Part shown: piece after piece, positions 1-9,142 of the stretch
Position numbering within the stretch: position 1 is the stretch's first letter
How the letters are laid out: each line of letters starts with the position of its first letter
Source: Chloroflexota bacterium
GTDB taxonomy: Bacteria; Chloroflexota; Limnocylindria; P2-11E
Assembly (NCBI GenBank): GCA_005883625.1
Contig: VBDU01000069.1
Coordinates: 1-64,000 of the forward strand
Length of the DNA: 64,000 nucleotides
Reading direction: 5' to 3'
Made by a program: the position numbers and the translations under genes
Notes under the pieces: generated by a model
Databases searched by the model: none
What the model was told of the DNA's origin: nothing
What the model saw: the letters and a program-made list of their open reading frames with translations, nothing else

Positions 1-1871
1 TGGCGGCGCCCCTTCTCAAGGACGGCCGTGCGATCGGCGCGATCCAGCTGCGGCGCACTCTTCCGGGCGCCTTCGGTCCGCGGGAGGTCGAGCTCGTCCA
101 GACGTTCGCGGCACAGGCGGTCATCGCGCTCGACAACGTCCGTCTCTTCAACGAGACGAAGGAGGCGCTCGAGCGCCAGACCGCGACGGCTGAGGTGCTC
201 CAGGCGATCTCCGGCTCGCCGACGGACCTGCAGCCGGTGCTCGACGCGATCGCCGCGAACGCCGCGCGCTTCTGCCGAGCCGAGGACGTCACCGTCGCGC
301 TCGTCGATGGCGACCGGCTGCGCCTCCGGGCGCACTTCGGCGGGCTGACCGAGCCGATGCAGGAGTGGGCGATGGACCGCGAGACCGTCAGCGCGCGTGC
401 GGTCCTCGACGCTCGGACGATCCAGGTCGATGACCTCCAGGCGGCCGATGAGGAGTATCCGCAGAGCGCCCGCATCGCACGTGAAGCGGGCCACCGGACG
501 ATCCTCGCCACACCGCTGCTTCGTGAAGGACGCGCGATCGGTTGCATCTTCCTGCGACGGCCCGAGGTCCGGCCGTTCACGTCCGCGGAGGTCGACCTCG
601 TGCAGACGTTCGCCGCGCAGGCGGTGATCGCGATCGAGAACGTGCGCCTCTTCAACGAAACGAAGGAGTCGCTCGACCAGCAGACCGCGGTCGCGGATGT
701 CCTGCGGGTCATCAGCGAGTCTCCGTTCGACCTCGAGCCGGTGTATCGCGTCGTCACCGAGTCCGCGTCCCGGCTGTGCGAGGTCGACCAAGCCTCGTTC
801 TGGCGCGCGAGCGGCGACTCATTCATGGTCGTCGCGACTGCGGGGCCGCGGACGGTGTTCCCGGTCGGCACCGTGGCCGGCGAGGGGAAGACGGTCGTGG
901 GGACGGCCGCCTTATCTCGTCGGACGGTCCATGTCCCCGACGCGCGGCTCGATCCCGATCTCCCGCAGAAGGGCCCTCAAACTCGCCTTTCCGTGCCCGT
1001 GCTCGTCGAGGACCGACTTCTCGGAGTGATTGGGCTCGGCCGGCTCGAGGCGCGTCCGTTCACCGAGCGACAGATCCAGCTCGTCGAGACGTTCGCGCGC
1101 CAGGCCGCGATCGCGATCGAGAACGTTCGCCTCTTCAACGAGACGAAGGAGGCCCTCGAGCGGCAGACCGCGGTCGGTGAGGTACTCAAGACCATCAGCC
1201 GCTCGGCCTTCGACCTCCAGCCCGTGCTCGACGTCGTGCTGGAGAAGGCGATACGCCTCGCCGGCGCCGACATCGGTTGGTTGTCTCGTGCGGAGGGAGG
1301 ACAGTTCAAGACCCTCGCGTACAGCAGCGAGTTCCCGGCGGCCGTCCGAGCGGAGTTGGCGCGACAGCGGGCACAAGGCCACGCCCAGGGAGACTGGCGG
1401 CCGATCGGACCCGAGGGCGGCGTCATGGGCGTGACGCTGGGCGAGGCCCGAACCGTCCACGTACCGGACGTGAGCCAGGACGAGCGGCTCCGCAACTCTC
1501 TCGTCGCGAAGCTCACGAAGTCGAAGACGGTCCTCGGAGTACCGATGCTCAGGGAAAGCCGCGGGATCGGGGCCGTTGTCCTGTCGCGGTACGAGGTCCG
1601 TCCGTTCAGCGAGCGCGAGATCGAGCTGGTGCAGACGTTCGCCGACCAAGCCGCGATCGCGATCGAGAACGTGCGCCTCTTCGACGAGACGCGCGAGGCG
1701 CTCGAGCAGCAGACCGCCATCAGCGAAGTCCTGAAGATCATCAGCGGCTCGACGTTCGACCTGCCGCCGGTCCTCAAGACGGTGGTGGAGCGGGCCGCCC
1801 GGCTGTGCGACGCGGACCTGGCCTGGCTCATCCGACGCGAAGCAAGCGGCTCCGTCTTGAGCGGCCGATGA
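1..1871 (+). CDS. Multi-GAF sensor protein (5' partial, 3' frameshifted)
   Basis: The reading frame (codons starting at base 3) is open to the window edge, so the true start lies upstream. It encodes the end of one GAF domain, three complete GAF domains of about 160 residues and the first part of a fifth. Linkers repeat almost identically (IAIENVRLFNETKEALERQ and variants), giving direct DNA repeats of roughly 500 bp. GAF domains bind small ligands or sense redox and light; no ligand can be assigned. The frame stops with TGA inside the fifth GAF, where about 70 residues are missing before homology resumes in another frame at 1861. This was probably the sensor half of the histidine kinase that follows. 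Confidence 0.85.
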   Translation, partial: AAPLLKDGRAIGAIQLRRTLPGAFGPREVELVQTFAAQAVIALDNVRLFNETKEALERQTATAEVLQAISGSPTDLQPVLDAIAANAARFCRAEDVTVALVDGDRLRLRAHFGGLTEPMQEWAMDRETVSARAVLDARTIQVDDLQAADEEYPQSARIAREAGHRTILATPLLREGRAIGCIFLRRPEVRPFTSAEVDLVQTFAAQAVIAIENVRLFNETKESLDQQTAVADVLRVISESPFDLEPVYRVVTESASRLCEVDQASFWRASGDSFMVVATAGPRTVFPVGTVAGEGKTVVGTAALSRRTVHVPDARLDPDLPQKGPQTRLSVPVLVEDRLLGVIGLGRLEARPFTERQIQLVETFARQAAIAIENVRLFNETKEALERQTAVGEVLKTISRSAFDLQPVLDVVLEKAIRLAGADIGWLSRAEGGQFKTLAYSSEFPAAVRAELARQRAQGHAQGDWRPIGPEGGVMGVTLGEARTVHVPDVSQDERLRNSLVAKLTKSKTVLGVPMLRESRGIGAVVLSRYEVRPFSEREIELVQTFADQAAIAIENVRLFDETREALEQQTAISEVLKIISGSTFDLPPVLKTVVERAARLCDADLAWLIRREASGSVLSGR

Positions 1872-1917
1872 ACGGTCGAAGATCGTCCAACAGACACAGT
1901 CCCGAACCTGTCTGGCG

Positions 1918-2787
1918 GTGCCAGTGACGCGGAAGGGCGAGGTCCTCGGCGGCCTCATCCTGAGCCGCGTGACTGTTCGGCCATTCGATGAACGCGAGAT
2001 CCAGGTCGTTGAGACCTTCGCGGACCAGGCGGCGATCGCAATCGAGAACGTCCGTCTCTTCAACGAGATCCAGGAGAAGAGCCGCGCGCTCGAGGTCGCG
2101 AGCCGGCACAAGAGCGAGTTCCTCGCGAACATGTCGCACGAGCTGCGGACGCCGCTGAACGCGATCATCGGGTTCAGCGAGGTGATGCTCGAGCGCATGT
2201 TCGGCGAGCTCAACGAGCGCCAGGAGGAATATCTCAAGGACATCCTCTCGTCGGGCAGGCATCTCCTCACGCTCATCAACGACATCCTCGACCTCTCGAA
2301 GATCGAGGCCGGCAAGATGGAGCTCGAGCGCGGCTCTTTCTCGCTCCGCACCGCACTCGAGAACGGCGTGACGATGATCCGCGAGCGAGCGTCGCGCCAT
2401 GAGATCGCGCTCAGCCTCGCGCTCGGCGAAGGGCTCGACGCCGTCTCGGGCGACGAGCGCAAGGTGAAGCAGATCGTCTACAACCTCCTTTCGAACGCGG
2501 TGAAGTTCACGCCCGACGGCGGCCACGTCGACGTGAGCGCCGAGCAGGCGAACGGCGCGGTCCAGGTGACCGTCCGCGACACCGGCATCGGGATCGCGCC
2601 CGAAGACCAGCAGCGGATCTTCGAGGAATTCAGCCAGGTCGGCCGCGACCCGGAGCGGTCGCGCGAGGGCACGGGCCTGGGGCTGACGCTCTCCAAGCGC
2701 TACGTCGAGCTCCACGGCGGCAAGATCTGGGTCGAGAGCGCGCCCGGACAGGGCAGCGCGTTCAGCTTCACCCTTCCCCAGCCATGA
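1918..2787 (+). CDS. Sensor histidine kinase, catalytic half
   Basis: The 289-residue frame opens with the C-terminal strand and helix of a GAF domain, then HisKA with H-box SHELRTPLNAIIGFSEV (about residue 75), then HATPase_c with N-box NLLSNAVKF, G1 DTGIGIA, F-box FEEFSQV and G2 GTGLGLTLSK. It autophosphorylates on the H-box His and passes phosphate to a receiver. The GTG at 1918 is only the first formal start; the frame is open back to 1861, directly after the stop of the GAF gene, so it probably reads as the detached 3' half of one kinase gene. Its stop overlaps the next start by 4 bases, making the DivK-like protein its likely partner. Confidence 0.85.
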   Translation: MPVTRKGEVLGGLILSRVTVRPFDEREIQVVETFADQAAIAIENVRLFNEIQEKSRALEVASRHKSEFLANMSHELRTPLNAIIGFSEVMLERMFGELNERQEEYLKDILSSGRHLLTLINDILDLSKIEAGKMELERGSFSLRTALENGVTMIRERASRHEIALSLALGEGLDAVSGDERKVKQIVYNLLSNAVKFTPDGGHVDVSAEQANGAVQVTVRDTGIGIAPEDQQRIFEEFSQVGRDPERSREGTGLGLTLSKRYVELHGGKIWVESAPGQGSAFSFTLPQP

Positions 2788-3170
2788 GTGGCGACGGAAA
2801 GCTCGTCCTGCTCGTCGAGGACAACGAGAAGAACATGAAGCTCGCGCGCGACATCCTGCGCTTCAAGGGCTATCGCGTGACCGAGGCGACGACCGGTGAG
2901 GACGCCGTCGCGTCGGCGGCCACCGAGCCGCCCGACCTCGTGCTCATGGACATCCAGCTGCCGGGCATCGACGGGATCGAGGCCTTCCGGCGCATCCGCT
3001 CCGACCCGAAGACCGCGAAGATCCCGGTCGTCGCCCTCACCGCGTCCGTGATGGCGGGCGACCGCGAACGCTTCGACAAGGCCGGGTTCGACGGCTTCAT
3101 CGCCAAGCCCATCGACGTCAAGCAGTTCCCCGATCAGGTCGCGAGCTATCTCACGAAGGGGCGCGCGTGA
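2784..3170 (+). CDS. Single-domain response regulator, DivK-like
   Basis: A 128-residue stand-alone receiver. The acidic pair ED (LLVEDNEKNM), phosphoacceptor Asp (VLMDIQLPG), the Thr of ALTAS and the Lys of IAKPID are all present, so phosphorylation is expected. There is no output domain, as in DivK/CheY proteins that relay phosphate or bind partners. It overlaps the kinase stop (ATGA) and the next start (GTGA), so the three genes are translationally coupled. The kinase just upstream is the likely phosphodonor, by inference from the operon. Confidence 0.9.
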   Translation: MSGDGKLVLLVEDNEKNMKLARDILRFKGYRVTEATTGEDAVASAATEPPDLVLMDIQLPGIDGIEAFRRIRSDPKTAKIPVVALTASVMAGDRERFDKAGFDGFIAKPIDVKQFPDQVASYLTKGRA

Positions 3171-4741
3171 CCGGGCGCATCCTCGCCGTCGACGACAAGC
3201 CCGAGAACGTCCGCCTTCTCGAGGCGGTCCTCGTTCCCGCGGGCTACCAGGTCATCGGCGCGAGCTCGGGGGAGGAGGCGCTCGCGAAAGTGCTTGCGGA
3301 GCCGCCCGACCTCATCCTCACCGACGTCGTCATGCCCGGTATGAGCGGCTATGAGCTCTGCCGCAGGCTGCGCGCGGACCCCGCGACGGCATTCCTGCCG
3401 ATCGTGACTATCACCGCGAGCGGCGGCGAGGAGAAGAAAGAGGCGCTCGACGCGGGCGCCGACGACTTCCTGGCGAAGCCTTTCGACAAGACCGAGCTCC
3501 TCGCCCGCGTCCGCTCCCTCCTGCGGGTGAAGCGCTACCACGACGACCTCGCGAGGGCGCTCGAGCGGCAGATCGCGATCGGCGAGGTCCTTCGGGTCAT
3601 CGGCTCGTCCGCGTTCGACCTCGACACGGTGCTGCGGACCGTCGCCTCGCGCGCGGCGCGGCTCTGCCGTGCGGAAAACGTCGTCATCTGGCGGATCTCC
3701 GGCGATTCGTACCGCTTCGCCGTCGGCGAGGAGATCCGACCGGACTTCATGCGGATCGTCGAAGGACGGAGCCTCACGATCGGTCCCGACACGATCGTCG
3801 GGCGCGCGGTCCTTGAGCGGCGGCCGATCCACGAGCCGGACATCGTCGAGTACTACAAAGGGGCCAGCGGCCCCGCCGCCGAGATCGCCCGGCTCGGCAT
3901 CTACCGCACGCTCCTCGCCGTGCCGCTCATCCGCGACGAGCACGTGGTGGGCGTCATCTCGCTCACCCACACCAAGGTGCAGCCGTTCGCCGAAGACGAG
4001 ATCGAGCTCGTGCGCACGTTCGCCGACCAGGCGGCGATCGCCATCGCGAACCTCGATCTCTTCGAGACCGTCGAGCGCCAGCGGCAGGAGCTCTCGCGGT
4101 TCCTCTCGCCGCAGATCGCGGCGCTCATCGCGAGCGAGCAGGGCGCCAAGATGCTCGAGGGACACCGCCGCCAGATCACGGTCGCCTTCCTCGATCTCCG
4201 CGGGTTCACCGCCTTCGCCGAGACGGCGGAGCCGGAGGAGGTCCTCGGGGTGCTGCGCGAGTACCAGAAGGCGATGGGCGAGCTCATCGTCGCGCATCGC
4301 GGCACGCTCGAGCACTTCGCCGGAGACGGGATGATGGTGTGGTTCAACGACCCGCTCCCGGTCGACCGCCATGAGCTGCAGGCGGTGACCATGGCCTGCG
4401 CGATGCGCGAGCGTTTTCGCGACCTCGCGGGCGGCTGGCAGAAGAAGGGCTACGAGCTCGGCTTCGGCGCAGGCATCGCGACCGGGTACGCGACGCTCGG
4501 ACGCATCGGCTTCGAAGGCCGCTACGACTACGGCGCCATCGGGAACGTCGTCATCCTCGCCCAGCGCCTCTCGGCGGAGGCGAAGGCCGGGCAGGTCCTG
4601 CTGTCGCAGCGGGTACAGGCCGCCGTCGAGTCGGAGGTCGAGACCGGCGCGGTCGGGGAGCTGGCGCTCAAGGGGTTCACGCGGCCCGTCCCGGCGTTCG
4701 AGGCGCGAGCGGTGAGGTCGGCGGCACCGGCCACCTCGTAG
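3167..4741 (+). CDS. REC-GAF-class III adenylate/guanylate cyclase
   Basis: The 524 residues comprise an N-terminal receiver (about 1-125; ILAVDDKPEN, LTDVVMPG, AKPFDK), a GAF domain (about 140-305, same type as in the upstream sensor) and a class III nucleotide cyclase domain (about 330-510). The cyclase has both metal-binding Asp regions, AFLDLRGFTAF and FAGDGMMVWF, so it should be active and make cAMP or cGMP from the matching NTP. The GTG start overlaps the previous stop. It is the cytosolic output of the phosphorelay encoded by the operon. Cyclic-nucleotide receivers in the window include the Crp-like protein at 59.7-60.4 kb and the double-cNMP-domain protease at 60.4-62.6 kb. Confidence 0.9.
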   Translation: MTGRILAVDDKPENVRLLEAVLVPAGYQVIGASSGEEALAKVLAEPPDLILTDVVMPGMSGYELCRRLRADPATAFLPIVTITASGGEEKKEALDAGADDFLAKPFDKTELLARVRSLLRVKRYHDDLARALERQIAIGEVLRVIGSSAFDLDTVLRTVASRAARLCRAENVVIWRISGDSYRFAVGEEIRPDFMRIVEGRSLTIGPDTIVGRAVLERRPIHEPDIVEYYKGASGPAAEIARLGIYRTLLAVPLIRDEHVVGVISLTHTKVQPFAEDEIELVRTFADQAAIAIANLDLFETVERQRQELSRFLSPQIAALIASEQGAKMLEGHRRQITVAFLDLRGFTAFAETAEPEEVLGVLREYQKAMGELIVAHRGTLEHFAGDGMMVWFNDPLPVDRHELQAVTMACAMRERFRDLAGGWQKKGYELGFGAGIATGYATLGRIGFEGRYDYGAIGNVVILAQRLSAEAKAGQVLLSQRVQAAVESEVETGAVGELALKGFTRPVPAFEARAVRSAAPATS

Positions 4742-4779
4742 CGCGACGCCCTCCGCACAAGGCGCGCCGCTGATCGGCG

Positions 4780-6096
4780 CTAGGCGAGGTGCGCCCGCTC
4801 GAGGAGCGGGCCGAGCTGCTCGGCGGCCTTCGCCCGGACCTCGGCGGCGTCCATCTTCGTCAGCGCGCCGTTCCGCACGAGGAACTCGCCGTCCACGAGG
4901 ACGTCGCGCACCGCGCGCGATCCACCGCCGAACACGACGCGCGTGACCGCATCGCCCGCGGGACCGTCGAGGCGCGCGAGGTCGAGGACGACGATGTCGG
5001 CCCGCTTCCCGACCTCGAGCGTTCCGACCTCGTCCGCGAGCTGGAGCATCCGCGCGCCTTCGTGCGTGGCCATTCCGAGCGCGTCGACCGCGCTGAGCGT
5101 GCCCAGGCCGCTCACGACGCGCGCGAGCAGCGTCGCGAGCCGCACTTCCGCGAAGCCGTCGAGCGAGTTGTTGCAGGCCGCCCCGTCGGCGCCGATCCCG
5201 ACGGTGATCTTCGCGGACCGCAGCCTCGCGACCTGCGCGATCCCGGAGCCGAGCTTCAGGTTCGACGACGGGCAGTGCGCGATCGACGTCCTGGTCGCGC
5301 GGAGCATCTCGATCTCCTGATCGTCGAGGTGCACGCCGTGCGCGACGATCGTGCGCTCTGAAGCGATGCCCACGTCGACGAGGTAGCCGATGGGTGTCCG
5401 GCCGGTGGCGTTCTGGACTGCGGTGCGCTCGTCGACGTTCTCGTTCGAGTGCGTGTGCACGAGTAGGCCATTCATCTTCGAGAGCGTCGTCACCGCTTCG
5501 AGGAGCCCGCGGGAGCAGGAGAGCGCGAACCGCGGCGCGTACACATAGCCAACGCGCCCGCTCGCCGCCTTCGCCCAGCGCTTCACGAGCGCCGCGCTCG
5601 CGTCGAGCGAGGCGCGCGTCGTTTCGACCAGCCCCGGCGGCACTCCCTCGCCGGTGTCCATCATCGCCTGGCCGAACCGCGCGCGGATACCGCTGCGGAT
5701 GAGCTCCTCCGCGACCACGTCGCCGTGATGCGTCGTGCCCATGTCGAGGATCGTCGTCGTTCCACCGAGCAGGAGCTCCGCGATGCCGAGCCGCACGCTC
5801 GCGCGGAGCGAGGCCTCGTCGAGCGCTGCCTCGAGCGGCCACACGCGGGCGCGCAGCCAGTCGAGGAGCGCCATGTCCTCCGCGAGGCCGCGGAAGATCG
5901 TTTGCACGAGATGGACGTGCGTCTGCACGAGACCCGCCATGAGCACGCAGCCGCTCACGTCGACCGTCTCGTCCGCTTTCGTACCGATGGCGCCGATCTC
6001 CGCGACGCGGGTGCCGCTGATGAGCACGTCGGCCTGCAGCGGGCGCGTCCCTTCGGTGAGCGGAAGGACGAAGCCGCCCCGGAGGAGGACCGTCAC
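4780..6096 (-). CDS. Amidohydrolase-family aminohydrolase (deoxyadenosine/SAH deaminase-like)
   Basis: The 438-residue TIM-barrel amidohydrolase has the metal motif QTHVHLVQT, followed by FRGLAEDMALLDWL, typical of the AtzB/MtaD/5'-deoxyadenosine deaminase subgroup. It also has VHTHSNE, IVAHGVHLD, IAHCPSSN and IGADGAACNN. These enzymes hydrolytically deaminate purine-like rings with one metal ion. The GTG at 6096 shares a base with the TAG of the M20 gene, so the start is clear; the longer frame in the ORF track runs back inside M20. The cluster suggests a purine base or nucleoside substrate (guanine, 8-oxoguanine or a deoxyadenosine derivative), but this cannot be settled from sequence. Confidence 0.85.
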   Translation of the reverse strand: MTVLLRGGFVLPLTEGTRPLQADVLISGTRVAEIGAIGTKADETVDVSGCVLMAGLVQTHVHLVQTIFRGLAEDMALLDWLRARVWPLEAALDEASLRASVRLGIAELLLGGTTTILDMGTTHHGDVVAEELIRSGIRARFGQAMMDTGEGVPPGLVETTRASLDASAALVKRWAKAASGRVGYVYAPRFALSCSRGLLEAVTTLSKMNGLLVHTHSNENVDERTAVQNATGRTPIGYLVDVGIASERTIVAHGVHLDDQEIEMLRATRTSIAHCPSSNLKLGSGIAQVARLRSAKITVGIGADGAACNNSLDGFAEVRLATLLARVVSGLGTLSAVDALGMATHEGARMLQLADEVGTLEVGKRADIVVLDLARLDGPAGDAVTRVVFGGGSRAVRDVLVDGEFLVRNGALTKMDAAEVRAKAAEQLGPLLERAHLA

Positions 6097-7361
6097 TAGG
6101 ACTGATAGCTGAGCTCGCGCAGCGCCGTGGCGAGCGCGCGGGCGCCCAGGATCACGTCCTCCGCGGCGGTCGCCTCGTCGGGGCAGTGGGACCGCCCGCC
6201 GATGCTCGGCACGAACAGCATCCCAGCGTGCGCCGCCGCGGCCAGCACCTGCGCGTCGTGCCCGGCGCCGCTCGTCATGTCGCGCGGCGCGACCCCCGCG
6301 GCGGCACACGCGCGCCGCAGGACCTCCGCGATGCGCGGGTCGAGGCGCACCGGCGGACGATCGCGGACCGCGCGCACGTCGACGTCCAGGCCGCGCTCGC
6401 GAGCGATGACCTTGCACGCGTTCGTCACCTCGTTGACGAGGTCGGCCCGCGCCGCCGGATCCGAATGGCGCGCGTCGATCACGAAGCGCGCGACGCCGGG
6501 CACGACGTTCACCTGCGCGGGCTCGACCACGATCGTCCCGACCGTCGCGACCGCGGGATGACCCATGCGCACAGCGACCTCGGCGATCGCGAGCGCCATC
6601 GCCGAAGCGCCAAGCAGGGCGTCACGCCGGCGCGTCATCGCCATGGCGCCCGCGTGATCCGGCTGGCCCCGTACGGTGACCTCGAGATGCGCGGTACCGG
6701 CGATCGCGGTCACGACTCCGAGCCGCGGACCCTGCTCGTCGAGGATCGGACCCTGCTCGATGTGAAGCTCGAGGAACGCGTCGATGTCTCTGCGCACCGC
6801 GCCGGCGACGCCGGCGGGATCGAGCCCGACCGCGCGCATCGCGTCGGCGAGAGAGGTGCCGTCGCCGTCGCGGACCCGCTCGACCTCGCCGGGCTCGATG
6901 CGGTCGGCGATCGCGCGCGCGCCCCAGAGGTTCGTGTTGAAGCGGCTGCCCTCCTCCTCGCAGATCGCGACGCACTCGAGGATGCGGGTGGGCCGGCCGT
7001 ACGAGGCCACGAGGCTCGCCACGGCCTCGACCGCAGCGACCACGCCGAGGGCGCCGTCGAGCGCGCCGCCCCCGCGGACCGTGTCGATGTGTGAGCCCGT
7101 CACGATCGCGCGACCGCCCCGCGAGCCCTCGACCCGGCCCCACACGTTGCCCACGGCATCGCGTCGCACGAGGAGCCCCGCTTCCTTCAGCCACGCGGCC
7201 ACCAGCTCGCTCGCGGCGCTCCAGGCCGGGGAGTAGAGCGCCCGGTAGCAGCCGCCACCCGGCAACGCGCCCCGCTGCGCGAGCTCGTCGAGCCGGCGCA
7301 GGAGCCGACGCTCGTCGATCTCTACGAGGTGCGCACCCGGTGCGGTCTTCGTCTCCGTCAG
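6096..7361 (-). CDS. M20-family allantoate amidohydrolase / N-carbamoylase
   Basis: This di-metal M20 peptidase relative carries TGSHIDTV, GALDGALGV, CEEEGSRF, ELHIEQGP and the dimerization-domain segment of hydantoinase/carbamoylase enzymes. It would hydrolyse allantoate (or a related carbamoyl amide) after allantoinase. The first ATG/GTG/TTG in frame is a TTG at 7265, which would remove about 32 residues that match the usual family N-terminus (LLRRLDELAQ region). The frame is open to a CTG at 7359-7361 that overlaps the allantoinase stop as CTGA, the same layout as the GTGA overlaps nearby. I chose that start, giving 421 residues, near the family norm. Function is well supported; the start codon is inferred. 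Confidence 0.85.
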   Translation of the reverse strand: MTETKTAPGAHLVEIDERRLLRRLDELAQRGALPGGGCYRALYSPAWSAASELVAAWLKEAGLLVRRDAVGNVWGRVEGSRGGRAIVTGSHIDTVRGGGALDGALGVVAAVEAVASLVASYGRPTRILECVAICEEEGSRFNTNLWGARAIADRIEPGEVERVRDGDGTSLADAMRAVGLDPAGVAGAVRRDIDAFLELHIEQGPILDEQGPRLGVVTAIAGTAHLEVTVRGQPDHAGAMAMTRRRDALLGASAMALAIAEVAVRMGHPAVATVGTIVVEPAQVNVVPGVARFVIDARHSDPAARADLVNEVTNACKVIARERGLDVDVRAVRDRPPVRLDPRIAEVLRRACAAAGVAPRDMTSGAGHDAQVLAAAAHAGMLFVPSIGGRSHCPDEATAAEDVILGARALATALRELSYQS

Positions 7362-8713
7362 CTCGACCCCTCCCTCGCGATGAAACGCGCGGCGCCGCCA
7401 TCCGCGACGACCTCGCCGTCACGGTAGACGGTCCGCCCGCGCACGATCGTGCGCACCACCTTTCCGCGGAACCGCCGCCCGAGGTACGCGGAGACTCCGT
7501 TGCGCGCCTCGAGCTCGCGGGCCGTCACCGTCCATTCGCGCTCCGGATCGACGAGGGCGAGGTCGGCGTCCAGGCCCGCGCGGATCGCGCCCTTGCGGTC
7601 GGCGATGCCCAGGAGCCTCGCCGGGGCGCCCGCGAGGAGCCGCGCGAGCGCGGACTCGCCGAGCCCGCGGCGATGGACGCCTTCGGTGAGGAGCGCGGCA
7701 AGCGTGAACTGGACGCCCGCGACGCCGCCCCAGACGTCCCAGATGTCGCCGCGCTCCTTCAGCTCGCGCGGGCAGGGCGAGTGGTCCGACGCGACGAGGT
7801 CCACCGCGCCCTCGCGCACCGAGCGCCACAGTCGCTCGCGTTCGGCCGACGTGCGGACCGGTGGCGCGCACTTGAGCGGCGGGCCGATCCGCCCGAGGTC
7901 GGAGGCGTCGAAGGTGAGGTAATGCGGACACGTTTCGATGGTCATCCGCGCGCCGGCGATGCGGCAGCGCGCCGCCGCGTCGACCGCGCCGGCGTTCGAC
8001 GCGTGCACGACGTGGACGGTCGCGCCGCCGATCCGTGCGGCCCGGCCGAGGCATTCGATGGCGCGCACCTCCGCGGGGATCGGCCGCGACGGCTCCCACG
8101 CCGCCGGGTCGCGCCGACCCGCGGCCCGAAGCTCGCGCGTGGCGTGGGCGACCGCGTCCTCGTCCTCGGCATGAACGGCGACGAGGAGACCGGCCGCGGC
8201 CGCCGCGTGGAGCGCGGGCTCGAGCGCGTCCGGATCGAGGTGCGCGAACTCGTCGACGCCGCTCGGGCACATGAAGGCCTTCACGCCCACCACCCCCCGG
8301 CCCCGGAGCTCGCGCAGCGGCGCCGGATCGTCCCCCACGAGGCCGCCCCAGAGCGCGAAGTCGACGATCGCCTCGCGTTCGGCGAACGCGCGCTTCGCGT
8401 CGAACGCCGCGCCGTCGAGCGTCGGCGGCAGAGAGTTGAGCGGCATGTCCGCGACGGTCGTCACGCCGCCGGCCGCGGCCCCGCGCGTCGCCGCGCGCCA
8501 TCCTTCCCACTCCGCCCGGCCAGGCTCGTTCACGTGCACGTGCGCGTCGACCACGCCCGGGAGGACGAGCAGCCCGTGCGCGGCGATCTCCTCCTCCGCC
8601 GCGCCCGCTCCCGGGTCGAGGACCGCCTCGATCCGCTCGCCTGCCACGATGACGTCGGCGCGACGGGTCTCCCGTTCGGTGACGACGAGCCCGCCGCGGA
8701 CCGCGAGCCTCAC
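7358..8713 (-). CDS. allB: Allantoinase (cyclic amidohydrolase)
   Basis: A 451-residue cyclic amidohydrolase with DAHVHVNEPG (metal ligands), GGVTTVADMPLNS, the lysine segment VGVKAFMCPSG that supplies the carbamylated Lys, VVHASNAG, ETCPHYLTFD and ASDHSPC. MPLNS and FMCPSG are characteristic of allantoinase rather than dihydroorotase or dihydropyrimidinase. It opens the allantoin ring to allantoate. The GTG start overlaps the DUF3830 stop as GTGA, and the M20 gene follows directly. Context (urate oxidase, HIU hydrolase, OHCU decarboxylase 0.4-3 kb away) fits the urate-to-allantoate route. A second cyclic amidohydrolase, pyrC, lies in the pyr cluster. Confidence 0.9.
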   Translation of the reverse strand: MRLAVRGGLVVTERETRRADVIVAGERIEAVLDPGAGAAEEEIAAHGLLVLPGVVDAHVHVNEPGRAEWEGWRAATRGAAAGGVTTVADMPLNSLPPTLDGAAFDAKRAFAEREAIVDFALWGGLVGDDPAPLRELRGRGVVGVKAFMCPSGVDEFAHLDPDALEPALHAAAAAGLLVAVHAEDEDAVAHATRELRAAGRRDPAAWEPSRPIPAEVRAIECLGRAARIGGATVHVVHASNAGAVDAAARCRIAGARMTIETCPHYLTFDASDLGRIGPPLKCAPPVRTSAERERLWRSVREGAVDLVASDHSPCPRELKERGDIWDVWGGVAGVQFTLAALLTEGVHRRGLGESALARLLAGAPARLLGIADRKGAIRAGLDADLALVDPEREWTVTARELEARNGVSAYLGRRFRGKVVRTIVRGRTVYRDGEVVADGGAARFIAREGSS

Positions 8714-9123
8714 GCGAGCTCGATACTGAAGTCCTGCGCGCCCTCCCAGAGCGCGAGCCGGCCGACCTCGGCGAGCTGCTCGTTGCCATCGACGACCGTG
8801 GCGAAGTGGTTGCCCGCGAGCTGTCCCACCTTGCTCGCGAACATCGTCGAGCCATAGGGGAACAGGATCTCCATTTCCGAGATCCCGCCGGGGTATACGA
8901 GCAGCTGTCCCGGCGCGGGGTGGCTCGTGTGGTTCTCGTAGTCCACGCCCAGCCGCCTCTCGCCCAGCGGGACCCACGTCGACTCGCCGCTCCACCGGCA
9001 ATGCACGAGCTTGCTTCGCAGCGGGAGCATCTTGCGGATCGCCTCGCAGGTCTTTGGGGCGTTCTCTTCCTCGAGCCGCGCGGTGAACGTGAAGCGGCCG
9101 GCGGTGATCCGGAGCATCCGCAT
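8710..9123 (-). CDS. DUF3830 family, cyclophilin-like protein
   Basis: The 137-residue protein has the family signature LEEENAPKTCEAIRKMLP near the N-terminus, followed by WSGESTWVPLG, a HPAPGQLLVYPGG segment and a short C-terminal barrel. DUF3830 has a cyclophilin-like fold of unknown function and is often found with purine or pyrimidine catabolic enzymes. It is the first gene of the minus-strand half of the cluster and overlaps allantoinase by 4 bases. ATG at 9123 was chosen; a second ATG is two codons in. A role with ureide intermediates is inference from position only. Confidence 0.8.
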   Translation of the reverse strand: MRMLRITAGRFTFTARLEEENAPKTCEAIRKMLPLRSKLVHCRWSGESTWVPLGERRLGVDYENHTSHPAPGQLLVYPGGISEMEILFPYGSTMFASKVGQLAGNHFATVVDGNEQLAEVGRLALWEGAQDFSIELA

Positions 9124-9127
9124 CGCG

Positions 9128-9142
9128 GGCGTACGATACGCC
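9128..9142. promoter_or_regulatory. Inverted repeat in divergent purine-catabolism promoter
   Basis: GGCGTA-CGA-TACGCC is a perfect 6-bp inverted repeat with a 3-bp centre. It occupies most of the 24 bp between the divergent starts at 9123 and 9148. It also contains TACGAT (9132-9137), a plausible -10 box placed 10 bases before the HIU hydrolase GTG. A regulator binding here could block both directions at once. The operator role is inferred. Confidence 0.45.

Noticed and set aside
3146-5842. 898-codon minus-strand ORF across the cyclase and aminohydrolase genes
   Set aside because: It is a GC-driven shadow: Arg/Gly/Ala-rich, no motifs, and lies antisense to two clear genes.
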